DNA of 64,000 bases from NCBI GenBank assembly GCA_963210315.1, contig OY723271.1, forward strand, positions 1,054,001 to 1,118,000, in the 5' to 3' direction. The stretch comes from Rhynchopus euleeides. Its lineage: Eukaryota > Euglenozoa > Diplonemea > Diplonemida > Diplonemidae. The translations under genes and the position numbers were made by a program. The notes beneath the pieces are model-generated. The model made no database searches. It saw only the letters and a list, made by a program, of their open reading frames with translations, and was not told where the DNA came from. Each line of letters opens with the position of its first letter. The stretch's first letter is position 1. Positions 9,790-18,425 of this stretch are shown here, one piece after another.

Positions 9790-10803
9790 AAGGGGGGATG
9801 GGGGGGGGGGGGCGGCGTGCCAGGTCGTCTGTCCGTGATGTGGTTCCTGTGCTGTTCGGTGGGCGGGTGGGGGGGGGGGATGACGAATTCTGTCTCGATG
9901 TCTGATGACATCGAGGGTGTTGAAGGGACTGGGGGGGGGGGGGCGATGAATCCTGATGACGGACGAGTATGTGAAGGAATCTGACGAGGGCAGTGGTGTT
10001 CAAGAATAGTGCAACCCAGTAAGTATCGCATACGATAATCCCATTATCGTATACGACCGGATACGATAATTATTATCGTATGCGATAACATACGATAATG
10101 GGATTATCGTATGCGATAATATACGATAATAATTATCGTATCCGTTCGTATACGATAATGGGATTATCGCATCATACGATAATGGATTATCGTATGCGAT
10201 AATAAATTATCGTATGCGATAATTTTCCGAAAATTATCGTATCTGGTATATGTGCGATAATAATTATCGTTTGCACTGTATGCCTAGGGGGGGTCATAAG
10301 CCCGTACAAAACCAAAATTTTCGACATACCATCAGAGCCGCCCTAATACCTGATCTGACCCGAAAATCCGACCCATACCCCCCCGGAAACTGTCTGGGGC
10401 CCACTTGTGACACCTGATACGCACTTTTGTGATGATTTTTGAACGATTTTGAACGATTTTTGGCCGTGCTCGTAGCATTCCCCGTAGAGGGGGTCGCTAT
10501 TTCGTGTTCTCCTGGCCGCACGGAGGCATTGCCTTACGTCGCCTCTTCCTCTTTTCCTTTGGTGGTGTGTTGGTCTGGCACAGAGGGCGGGACCGTGCTG
10601 ATATGCACAGTGACGACTCTCCCTTTTGTTTTGTGCCCGCCTCCACCGAGATTCGGCTGATGCCTCTCAGACTGGGGGCGGGCGGTCGCCGACGCTGACG
10701 CGCCTGGCGGCCTGTGGTAAGTGACGTGGGGCTGGGATGGGGGGGGGGGGGGGGTGCTGGGAGGTCGGGCCGAAGCCCTTGTTCTCTGATGATGTTATTT
10801 GGT

Positions 10804-13800
10804 TCACGCGTTCAGGTAGTCCTTCTCGCCGTGCTCCGTTACCCCTGCCTCGGCCAGGTAGCGCAGCGCCTCCTTGCAGTTGTGCAACAGCAGGTTGTGC
10901 ACGTTTGTGGCTGTGAGGTGGTGTCGGGCCGACGCTGTCGCGGGGCAGCCGAAGAAGAGGTGCTTCAGTGAGACCCCAGGCGGGGGGTGGCCCGGCGCAT
11001 GCTTCAGGCAGGGTTGGCAAGGTGGTTGTGCCGTGCCCGGGATGTCATGGTCGTAGACCAGGCGGTGGTGGTCGGCCCGGAGTCGGCGGATGGTGGTTTC
11101 CCCTAAGCGGGTGAGTCCCTCCATGCGGAGGTCGGGGCGTTGCAGTCGCGTCTCCCCGATTCCCGAACGGTACGCGTACACGCTGTCCGTGCGGGGCACC
11201 GTTGCGTCGTTGTAGATGTGTCGGCGGAGGACGACACGAGCCGACGCGAGGCTAACCGGTTCCATCTGCGGCCGGAAGGCACCGATTTGCGCCTGTTTGT
11301 CAGCGAGTTCGTTCCCTGCTACCCCAACGTGTGACGGGATGTAGCGGAGGTGGGTGGTGACATCGTGGGTTTGGGCGAGCTCGTTCAACCACCTCCAGAT
11401 GTCCCATTCGGTGGATCCTCTCGCTCGCTGCGGGCCGCTCAGCAGCGCGTTCAGTGCGCTCTGCGAGTCTGTGAGGATGGCGATCGTTTCGCCTGGGGAT
11501 ACCAGGGTGCATAGGTGAGCGAGGGATTCTCTGATGGCCACCAGCTCCGCCTGGTAGCTGATGCAGCGGAGTCCTGCCGGCCAGGCGAGCTTTTTCCTGA
11601 GGCGGCCCTCCGGCATGCTGTACACCGCTGCTCCTGCGCCGCCCTGCTGTTGCCGCGATGTGGAGTTGGAGACTGACCCGTCGGTGTACACATGCCAGGC
11701 GCATGTCGGGAGGGCCTGGATGGTCTGCTCTGCCAGGTCCCGGAGGGTGTCTTTCGGGGTAGCGGCCTTTGGGGCGGTGAGCCCCGGCAGCGTCGCCAGG
11801 ATGTGTACTCGTGGCAGCACCAGGTTCCATTCCCAGGGGGGGATGGGGTGTGCTGCATGCAGGGGGGCCAGCAGGGGGGTGCGCCCGTCGACCTTCGAGG
11901 ATTTCACCAGACTCCGTGCCTGATGTAGCCAGCTGCCTCCCGTGTTCCCGGTGTTTAGTTGCGCCCGGTATCCTGGGGAGTGGGGCACGCGGCGGAAGCG
12001 TTCGTGGTCTGTGCACACCGCGACCTTGAAGTCGAGGTCGAGGTCTCGCAGGTGTGATTCCCAGAGGAGCTTTGCCGTGCTGGTGTTCTTCATACAGCCC
12101 GTGATGATCAGGGCTGCCATGCGGTGGACATCTCGCAGGCGTTTGAGGTTCTTCGTGGACAGGCCAGGGGTGTAGACGCTGGCGGCGTACATCAGGATGG
12201 GGTAGACATATGTCAGGTAGGCCTGGCGCAGCGTGTCTCCACTTGAGCCCCAGTCAGTGCCTGCCAACATACGCAGAATGCTCAGGCGTCGCATGCAGGT
12301 GGTCACGACGTGGTCGACGTGGTCTGTCATCGTGTGGCAGGCATCGATGTAGACCCCGAGGTACTTCGCTGTCGATTCGTGCTGGAGGGGGGTGCCGTCT
12401 GGGAGCTCCATGCGTCTGTGCTCGCCCAACGCTGCGGGCGTCGTTCCCATCAGCGTGTAGCAGCATTTACTGGGGGAGAGCTGCAGCCCGTGGAGTGGGA
12501 TTTCGGCGGCGAGTGTGGATATGACGCCCTGTGCGGTGCTTAGGGCTTCAGTGTAGTTGTCCCCGACGACGAGTACTGCGATGTCATCTGCGAACACCGC
12601 TGGGTGGATGTTAGGGGAGGCGGTGATGGCTCGAGATACATCGTCCATCACGCAGTTGAAGAGCAGGGGCGAGAGCACTGTTCCCTGCGGGACCCCGTTG
12701 TTGAAGTCGTAGTAGTCGCTTCTTACCCCGTGCACCTGTGCGGCGGCTCGGCGGTTGCTGAGGTAGTTGTGTAGCCATCTGGTGAATTTCGGGGGGAAGC
12801 CCTTCCGTCTGACACTGTTGATGACTGCGTGCTTGCTGACCTTGTCGAAGGCTTTCTCGAGGTCGAAGTACAGGGTGACAGCTGCCTTTCCGGAGGAGAG
12901 GGCGTCCGTCGCTGTTTGGGTGATGTAGGCTAGTTGGTCGGTTGTCGATCTCAGCCGCTGGAACCCTGCCTGGTTCGCGCAGTGCCCCTCCACCTGTGGG
13001 TAGGCGTCGTCGAGCATGAGCTGCTCCATGCGCCTCTTCACCATTTTTTCTAGCACCTTGCACGCTGTGCTGGTGAGCGCGATTGGTCGGTACGAGGACG
13101 CTGCCGTTGCTGGCTTCCCCGGTTTCAGGATCGGGATGATGACTGCTCGTGTCCACGCGTCGGGGAGGATGCCGCTGTTCCACGACAGGTTGAGCACATG
13201 CAGGAGTCCCTGCCGTGCCTGGGGGCCCAGATGCATCAGCAGCTCGTTGTTGAGGTCGTCAGGCCCTGGGGATTTCCGCTCCTGCAGTTCGGATAGAGCC
13301 GCGTTCAGCTCCTCTTTGGAGAAGTCGTCTTCGGCAGCTGAGAGCTCGGGGGGTGTCTGGTCATTCGCATGCTGCGGGGTGTGTGCTGCTTGTGGCTGTT
13401 GGTCGCTTCCTTCGCTGATCTTGGCGTAGTGGCTGCAGAGGAGGTCCGCCTTAGCTTTGGGGTCGGTCACCGGGACCCCTCCGTCGACAAGTGGGAAGGC
13501 AGCCTGTTGGATTTTGCGGCCGTCGAGTTCTCGCACAAGCCGGAAGGTGGCGCCGAGGTCGCTGCTGGTGCTCGCGGCCTGGCACCTGGTTTCCCAGGTT
13601 GTGCGCTTTGCTTCGAGGACGGCGTTGGTGGCGTCGGTGGTCAGCTTGTCCAGCTTGTCGTAGTCGTCCTGGGACAGGTGTGCGGTCTGGGCGTGTCTGC
13701 GCGATTCCTCGTTCCGCGCCCGTATCGCACGTTTCACCTTGCTTGTGAACCACCGCTTGCGGGGGCGAGAGCTTCGCTTCGTCGGGATGTGTTTGGCTGC

Positions 13801-14766
13801 GACCGTGCGTACCAGTCCCAGCCACTTGTGGAAGGATTCCTTCGGGTCATTCCACTTCGTCACTTTGCGTGACAGCCGTTCCAGCTCAGTGAATGCGGGC
13901 CAGTCTGCCGCTGCCCAGTTCCATAGTTGGCGGGCTTTAGCTGCCGGGTGTGTGGCTGCAGCTGGCGTTCGTGCAAAGGGGACGGTGTATTGTATGGCGA
14001 AGTGATCGGACTGCCACTGGTCTAGGGTATTCCAGGTGACCTCCCCCAGCTCGTAGTGGGCGAAGACAATGTCCGGCGAGGACTTGGAGTCGCGGCGCAT
14101 GCGTGTGGGGTGGTCAGGGTCGTTGCACAGCGACATGCCGTTGAGGAGGGACCAGTGGTACAGGTCTGTTCCCTTGTCGTCGCAGCGCGCATGTTTATCC
14201 CAGGCACGGTTGTGGATGTTGAAGTCGCCGGCGATGATGGACTCCGGCGTGTGTGGTAGCAGGGATGTAGAGAAGTCGTCGCGGCGTGGGTCGTTGCTAG
14301 TGCCGACTCCCGAGGGGCGGTATACATTGGTGAAGGTGATAGCGCTTTCTGGCCCCGTGACGCGCACCGTGAGGGTCTCGGTCACACTGGCGTTTGGTGC
14401 GGTGGCAATAAGAGTCGCGTGTAGGTCCTCCCGCACTAGGGTTGCGATCCCGCCTCCGGAGGTGAGCGTCCCCTTACAGCGCTTCTGGGTGCGGCGTCGG
14501 AGAAAGACGGAGTAGCCCGGGAACTTGGGGTCCCCCCCCTGTGCTGCTCGGAGTTCCTGCAGATGCACTACGTCATACCGCTGGGTTGCGAGGTGGTGCT
14601 GGAGCTCCGCCCTTTTTGCCTCGGTGAGTCCGTTGCAGTTCCAGGTCAGGCACTTGAGGTGCTGCGCCGGGCCAGGGTTCTGCTCGATGTCACCCGCCCT
14701 GAGGAGGAGGTCACGCCCGGTCTCGTAGATGTGGCGCTGCAGGCCTGGAGATGGCGGGCCTCCCCG
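10804..14766 (-). CDS. Endonuclease/reverse transcriptase/RNase H polyprotein with N-terminal 2A motif
   Basis: Open frame from just after a TGA (14769-14767) to a TGA at 10806-10804. It begins with a 2A peptide ending GDIEQNPGP (14694-14668). Then comes an apurinic-type endonuclease: LKCLTWNCNG, AGDFNIHNRAWD, SPDIVFAH, QSDHF. The reverse transcriptase shows YFDLEKAFDKV, NGVPQGTVLSPLLFN and the FADD catalytic box near 12590. RNase H has YTDGS near 11680, a Glu in ELVAIRES, LTDSQSALN and ELADKQAQ. The C-terminus has a Cys-Cys-His-Cys knuckle (CQPC through HLFFGC). The frame has no ATG before the endonuclease. Translation would have to start in the basic leader upstream and pass the TGA, so this copy is probably inactive. 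Confidence 0.85.
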   Translation of the reverse strand, partial: RGGPPSPGLQRHIYETGRDLLLRAGDIEQNPGPAQHLKCLTWNCNGLTEAKRAELQHHLATQRYDVVHLQELRAAQGGDPKFPGYSVFLRRRTQKRCKGTLTSGGGIATLVREDLHATLIATAPNASVTETLTVRVTGPESAITFTNVYRPSGVGTSNDPRRDDFSTSLLPHTPESIIAGDFNIHNRAWDKHARCDDKGTDLYHWSLLNGMSLCNDPDHPTRMRRDSKSSPDIVFAHYELGEVTWNTLDQWQSDHFAIQYTVPFARTPAAATHPAAKARQLWNWAAADWPAFTELERLSRKVTKWNDPKESFHKWLGLVRTVAAKHIPTKRSSRPRKRWFTSKVKRAIRARNEESRRHAQTAHLSQDDYDKLDKLTTDATNAVLEAKRTTWETRCQAASTSSDLGATFRLVRELDGRKIQQAAFPLVDGGVPVTDPKAKADLLCSHYAKISEGSDQQPQAAHTPQHANDQTPPELSAAEDDFSKEELNAALSELQERKSPGPDDLNNELLMHLGPQARQGLLHVLNLSWNSGILPDAWTRAVIIPILKPGKPATAASSYRPIALTSTACKVLEKMVKRRMEQLMLDDAYPQVEGHCANQAGFQRLRSTTDQLAYITQTATDALSSGKAAVTLYFDLEKAFDKVSKHAVINSVRRKGFPPKFTRWLHNYLSNRRAAAQVHGVRSDYYDFNNGVPQGTVLSPLLFNCVMDDVSRAITASPNIHPAVFADDIAVLVVGDNYTEALSTAQGVISTLAAEIPLHGLQLSPSKCCYTLMGTTPAALGEHRRMELPDGTPLQHESTAKYLGVYIDACHTMTDHVDHVVTTCMRRLSILRMLAGTDWGSSGDTLRQAYLTYVYPILMYAASVYTPGLSTKNLKRLRDVHRMAALIITGCMKNTSTAKLLWESHLRDLDLDFKVAVCTDHERFRRVPHSPGYRAQLNTGNTGGSWLHQARSLVKSSKVDGRTPLLAPLHAAHPIPPWEWNLVLPRVHILATLPGLTAPKAATPKDTLRDLAEQTIQALPTCAWHVYTDGSVSNSTSRQQQGGAGAAVYSMPEGRLRKKLAWPAGLRCISYQAELVAIRESLAHLCTLVSPGETIAILTDSQSALNALLSGPQRARGSTEWDIWRWLNELAQTHDVTTHLRYIPSHVGVAGNELADKQAQIGAFRPQMEPVSLASARVVLRRHIYNDATVPRTDSVYAYRSGIGETRLQRPDLRMEGLTRLGETTIRRLRADHHRLVYDHDIPGTAQPPCQPCLKHAPGHPPPGVSLKHLFFGCPATASARHHLTATNVHNLLLHNCKEALRYLAEAGVTEHGEKDYLNA
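14668..14709 (-). other. 2A ribosome-skipping motif
   Basis: Codons here read LLLRAGDIEQNPGP. This matches the 2A consensus (hydrophobic/charged stretch, then D-x-E-x-N-P-G-P) that makes ribosomes skip the final Gly-Pro bond. It lies directly before the endonuclease start (AQHLKCLTWNCNG), so skipping would release an endonuclease-RT protein beginning with proline. The last nine residues resemble, as I recall, the 2A of Trypanosoma cruzi L1Tc. Confidence 0.9.
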
Positions 14767-15054
14767 TCAGTTGAAGAGGACCTCTTCGCACTGACGTTTG
14801 TGCAACCGCTCCTTCGGGTGCTTTGTGCGCAGGGTTGCGGTCCGGGACGGAGAGAGTGCCCGGCTCTTCTTCTTGGGGGTTAGCCCCGTGTGGGTTCTGG
14901 CCGGGGAGGCGGACTTCGGGGGTGAGCCCTTGGTCCCCCGGTTTGGGGTGGTGGCGGCCGGCTCGGTCTTTCGGGAGGGGGAGCTGGTGCCCGGCTTGGT
15001 GGTTGGATTGATTGGCTTGGTGGTTGGATTTTTTGGGGTCCTAAAAAATGTACC
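14767..15054 (-). pseudogene. Basic N-terminal leader of the retrotransposon protein, cut by TGA
   Basis: In the same frame as the 2A/endonuclease ORF. The segment reads as a Pro/Thr/Lys/Arg-rich stretch (PTTKPINPTTKPG, RKTEPAATTPNRG, LTPKKKSRALSPSRTATL) ending VLFN-stop at 14769-14767. It resembles the basic nucleic-acid-binding region upstream of 2A in related elements. It has no ATG inside the inserted DNA, and its frame stays open for nine codons into the surrounding inverted repeat. Confidence 0.6.
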
Positions 15055-15159
15055 TCAGTTTCGTACCTTGCCTTTGTACCTGAACCACTCCCGACCGCAT
15101 TATTTCGTTCTTTGCAAGGGAAGGGTGTCACTACGCTCACTCAGCACGCCGAGCAACAC

Positions 15160-16178
15160 ATGCCGCGTGCCCAGGGCCTCGCAGAGGTGTCAGATGCTGC
15201 TGCAGAGGAGTACCTTGCTCGAAAGACGCTCGCCAAACGGGAGATGTGCGGGGTCTCGGCAGAGAGCGTTGTGGCAGACCTGCGTAAAAAGAAAACGGCA
15301 CACGACATCGGTGAGGCGACATTATTTCGGGCGCTCCGTCGGGCTGGGTACATAGGAGAGCGAGTGGGACGTGGTGACGACAGATATATGCAGTGGTGCA
15401 TCAACTGCACGCACGTGCGGGAAAAGCGGCGTTCCTTGCTAGCCAAGAAAGATGTCACCTGCACTCCTACTCCTCCCACTCCTCCTGCTCCTACCCCCAC
15501 ACCAACTGATGTGGGCAGTGAGAGTGATGGCAGCTCCAGAGCAGCAGATGATCTAGGAAGCAATGAGCGGGTCAGCCGGGCAGACTACCTCAGTCTGTAC
15601 CGGAAGTACGAAGCGTTGCGGGCCCGCCACCACCGCCTCCAGGAGAGGACCCGAGGGTTGAGAGTAGGGTTGTACAACGCCAGGGGAGGGTATTCCCCTG
15701 GCGTTGAGACATCCCTGGCGACCTTGCGGTCGCACTGTGTGGGGGCTGAGTCGGCAGGCAGATGCCGATCCAATGACCTTGTTGAGTCCCCACATGGTAC
15801 ACTCTCATACGTGTTGTCGAGACTGCGTGGTGTGCATATCCTGCGGGGCGCAAATTACACAGCACAATCATAACCACTTCGGCTCTCAGGGCGTACAATA
15901 TCCCAATCGTGCCTTCACAGGCTAAGATCGACGAAGCAAAAGCATCTACAACGCTGCCTACTAATGCCGATGCAGCCTCCCAGGCGTACGAAGTACTCAC
16001 AATGACCCATATGCGATCGAAGTACTACACCCAGAAGGTGGCTGAACTCATTCTGCTGACGCAACAACACAACATTCCCACTAATCAGGTCAAGAAAGAC
16101 CTTGCCGAGGCACTGGGGAAGGCAACATGCGTGCCACCTGAGCCAGAACCACCGCAGAAAAGGCAAAGAACGAAATAA
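15160..16178 (+). CDS. Two-exon gene candidate of the TA-flanked element
   Basis: The first exon starts at an ATG (15160). It encodes a helical basic region (AKREMCGVSAESVVADLRKK, then TLFRALRRAGYIGERVGRGD) that could be a helix-turn-helix, a Thr/Pro linker, and a short zipper-like helix (YRKYEALRARHHRLQERT). An AGA/GTAGGG donor at 15663/15664 and a TTCACAG acceptor ending at 15920 are both phase 0. Splicing out 15664-15920 joins exon 1 to 15921-16178, which ends PPQKRQRTK-stop, giving about 253 residues. The alternative is an unspliced 237-residue frame to 15873. I do not recognise the family. Its place between inverted ends suggests an element-encoded DNA-binding protein. Confidence 0.45.
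15677..15706. other. Perfect 12-bp hairpin in putative intron
   Basis: AACGCCAGGGGA and its exact complement flank a six-base loop (GGGTAT). It falls inside the intron proposed for the 15160-16178 gene. Confidence 0.7.
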
Positions 16179-16841
16179 TGCGGTCGGGAGTGGTTCAGGT
16201 ACAAAGGCAAGGTACGAAACTGAGGTACATTTGTTAGGACCCCAAAAAATCATCACAAAAGTGCGTATCAGGTGTCACAAGTGGGCCCCAGACAGTTTCC
16301 GGGGGGGTATGGGTCGGATTTTCGGGTCAGATCAGGTATTAGGGCGGTTCTGATGGTATGTTGAAAATTTTGGTTTTCGTACGTTTTTAGGGGGGCTTAT
16401 GACCCCCCCTACCCCCCCCCCCCCCATCCTCCCCTTCGCCGCCCTCCCTGCGTTGTGAGACATAAACACGCTGTGTGGTGTTTGCGCGGGCCAGGCGAGA
16501 ATAAAAATAGAATAAAAATACTAAATCCGAACAGACAATTCACGGTATATGAGAGCAGATGAAAACACTCTTTGCCCCACACGCTGCGTGCACGGTGGAC
16601 TCCAGCGGGGGTAGGGTAACCCTTTTCGGGAGTCTCAACTAGGGGGAGTCCAACTCCCGCTAGCGGGAGTCTATACTCCCGCTAGGGGGAGTCTGACTCC
16701 CCCTAGCGGGAGTCTTTTCACCTATTTTCACTCATTTTTCCCATGATACCTATGCAATGTGGCACTCGTCACTGAAGTACAGCCACACCAAACGAAACGG
16801 ACGTTTCCACCCATCCCAGCTCGCAGACCTGATTCACAAAA

Positions 16842-17222
16842 ATGGGGAAGACGACAACGAAGCCGGCAGCGAAGCCGGCGGCAAAGTCGATTAAGAAGAA
16901 GAAGAGCGCAGAGAGTCCCGAGGCTGCGGAGGCGACGAACATTGTGCATGATTTTTGCACGGCCTTCCCTGTTAAAAAAGGGGGCAGTGTGCTGACACTG
17001 GGATCCATTAGAAGGCTCCTAGCAACGGTGTTGAGCAAGGAGCTCCACCAGCACAGCACCCAGGTGGCCAACGCAATCATCGCCATGTCTTCCCTGACAT
17101 GGATAAGTTCGCTGTCAGGGAAGTCGCAACGATGCGGAAGGAGGGCGCTCTCCGTCATATACAAGGTGGAGGCGAAGTATGGCAAGGTGCAGGATACAAA
17201 CGTGTCGTCGGGGGCAGCCTGA
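16842..17222 (+). CDS. Small basic protein in the 3-kb element
   Basis: 126 residues from an ATG at 16842. The first 27 residues are Lys/Ala/Pro-rich (KPAAKPAAKSIKKKK), like a histone tail or nuclear targeting region. Residues 30-115 look helical (VLTLGSIRRLLATVLSKEL, HSTQVANAIIAMSSL). The size and a basic tail plus helices resemble a histone-fold protein, but no histone signature is recognisable. An acceptor-like CTCGCAG lies about 15 bases upstream. Confidence 0.4.
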   Translation: MGKTTTKPAAKPAAKSIKKKKSAESPEAAEATNIVHDFCTAFPVKKGGSVLTLGSIRRLLATVLSKELHQHSTQVANAIIAMSSLTWISSLSGKSQRCGRRALSVIYKVEAKYGKVQDTNVSSGAA

Positions 17223-17369
17223 AGCCGCGAATGATCGCGACACGGGCGAACGGCTTGGCACCGTGGGTCTGGATAGATGCTGGAGTTCGGCCGGGTGAAA
17301 CCGGAAGTCGCAGCAAAATTTGCCCCCCCAGATTTCTTCCTCAAACCCACCCGTGGGCTGATCCGGCCT

Positions 17370-17467
17370 TGCACGGTGGACTCCAGCGGGGGTAGGGTAC
17401 CACTACCGGGTTTAACCCTTTTCGGGAGTCTCAACTAGGGGGAGTCCAACTCCCGCTAGCGGGAGTA
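17370..17467 (+). repeat. Internal copy of the 3-kb element terminus
   Basis: Repeats the outer half of the left inverted end (CACGGTGGACTCCAGCGG through CTCCCGCTAGCGGGAGT) with a short insertion (CACTACCGGGTTTAA region). It suggests one copy inserted into, or was truncated against, another. Confidence 0.75.
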
Positions 17468-17487
17468 TAGATCAGCAGTGGGCAACA

Positions 17488-17748
17488 ATGAGGCGATGCG
17501 GGGGGCGAGGGCACCGATGCTCACTGTGCGACATCCCAGAAGAACGCTGGTATCAACAGGTGCATCGATACCCGCACCTGACTCTCTCTGAGATGAAAGA
17601 GGCTGGCTACCCCTCCCTCTTGGCAGGTGTGCTTCCCAATGCCCGCTACGTCACCCCAGCACTCCATGACTGCAAGGGGCTCGCCATGCGGCTGATCAGG
17701 GTACTGGATGACAGGGGTGGAGCTTGGGGGTTTTTTCGGGTCAGCTGA
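17488..17748 (+). CDS. Small Cys-containing ORF in the 3-kb element
   Basis: 86 residues from an ATG at 17488, with an N-terminal RGHRCSLCDIPEERWY that could bind metal with later residues. It ends where a hairpin-forming CTGACCTGATTTT / AAAATCAGGTCAG pair (17747-17786) begins. No family recognised; it may be an exon of a larger element gene with 18426-19292. Confidence 0.3.
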   Translation: MRRCGGRGHRCSLCDIPEERWYQQVHRYPHLTLSEMKEAGYPSLLAGVLPNARYVTPALHDCKGLAMRLIRVLDDRGGAWGFFRVS

Positions 17749-17970
17749 CCTGATTTTCTGCAGGCCCTCACAAAAAATCAGGTCAGGGGTAAAAAGAAAA
17801 AAAATATAGATTTTCGGGAAACCGGAAAAGTTGGCTCCTCGCCTTGGGGCCTCAAGGTGACCAGGAGGCGTTTCGTGAGCAAAGTGACCCCAGCGACATG
17901 AGCACAGGCCTCAAACAGTCACAATAGAGGACAAATGAAGCTGCCCAACCCGTACCGTGCAACAGACGTT

Positions 17971-18185
17971 TACTACCGTGGCCTCCGGTGGCTGGGGGGC
18001 TCCGCCCCCCAGACCCCCCTGTGGCATGTGCCTGTCTTGTACCCAAGCCCTTTACATCAGGGAATCTCAGTATCCTCAGGAGGACGCAGCCAACTCACAC
18101 AGAATCCGTACGCCCGCAAGTCACAGATGTTCACTACCGTGGCCTCCGGCGGCTGGGAGCTCCGCCTCCCAGACCCCCCCTACGG
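17971..18185 (+). repeat. GC-rich palindromic repeat, pair 1
   Basis: Two direct copies (17971-18023 and 18130-18185) of a unit CTACCGTGGCCTCCGG, then a CTGGGGGGC/GCCCCCCAG hairpin around TCC, then ACCCCCC. They are separated by a spacer containing GAGGACGCAGCCAACTC. The second copy has a shortened stem. Confidence 0.85.
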
Positions 18186-18425
18186 CATGTGTTTGTCTTG
18201 TAACCAAGTCCTTGCGCGTCCGGGGCTGCATATCGGTTCCGGTACCTCGCGGGAGGCTGGGCCCGAGCACTGATCTCTGAGACGAACCGGGGGGGAACCC
18301 ATAAGAAAAAATTGACTGACCCGATCTGACCCGATCCAGCCCGCAACCCCATATTTCAAGCTCCACCCCTGCTGGATGAGACAACAAAAAAATATTCGAC
18401 AAGACCTGTACAAACCTTGCACTGA

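Larger units (their letters stand above)
7653..10287 (+). mobile_element. hAT-type DNA transposon
   Basis: Perfect 35-bp inverted ends (7653-7687 and 10253-10287) start CTAGGCATACAGTGCAAACG. Subterminal regions (7665-7760 and 10020-10280) are packed with palindromic ATAC/GATAAT/ATTATCG units. The element encloses a hAT transposase frame. The flanks do not give a clean 8-bp direct duplication: the octamers next to CAGTGC are TAGGCATA and TATGCCTA, which are reverse complements. The exact termini are therefore uncertain. Its right end abuts the next element at 10285-10287. Confidence 0.75.
10441..15026 (-). mobile_element. Non-LTR retrotransposon (2A-EN-RT-RNase H)
   Basis: A 4.59-kb insertion inside the left inverted end of the surrounding element. 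The uninterrupted right end reads GATGATTTTTTGGGG. On the left GATTTTT (10434-10440) and on the right GATTTTT (15027-15033) bracket the insert, a 7-bp target-site duplication. The 3' end (10441 side) is an A-rich tail made of AAAATCGTTC units rather than pure poly(A). The 5' end has a doubled AATCCAACCACCAAGCC motif. Domain order (2A, endonuclease, RT, RNase H, zinc knuckle) matches ingi/L1Tc-like elements of trypanosomes. One in-frame TGA separates a basic leader from the 2A region. Confidence 0.85.
10287..16409. mobile_element. TA-flanked element with ~250-bp inverted ends, interrupted by a retrotransposon
   Basis: The right end (16160-16409) is a continuous inverted repeat of two left blocks, 10287-10440 and 15027-15117, separated only by the non-LTR retrotransposon. 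Ends begin GGGGGGGTCATAAGCCC and are flanked by TA (10285-10286 and 16410-16411). The left end carries a roughly 10-base deletion and a few substitutions relative to the right. Without the insertion the element would be about 1.54 kb. It encloses a two-exon gene candidate (15160-16178) with no recognisable transposase motif. TA duplication suggests Tc1/mariner-type mobilisation. Confidence 0.8.

Noticed and set aside
11140-14515. Many plus-strand ORFs of 60-170 codons
   Set aside because: Antisense to the endonuclease/RT/RNase H frame.
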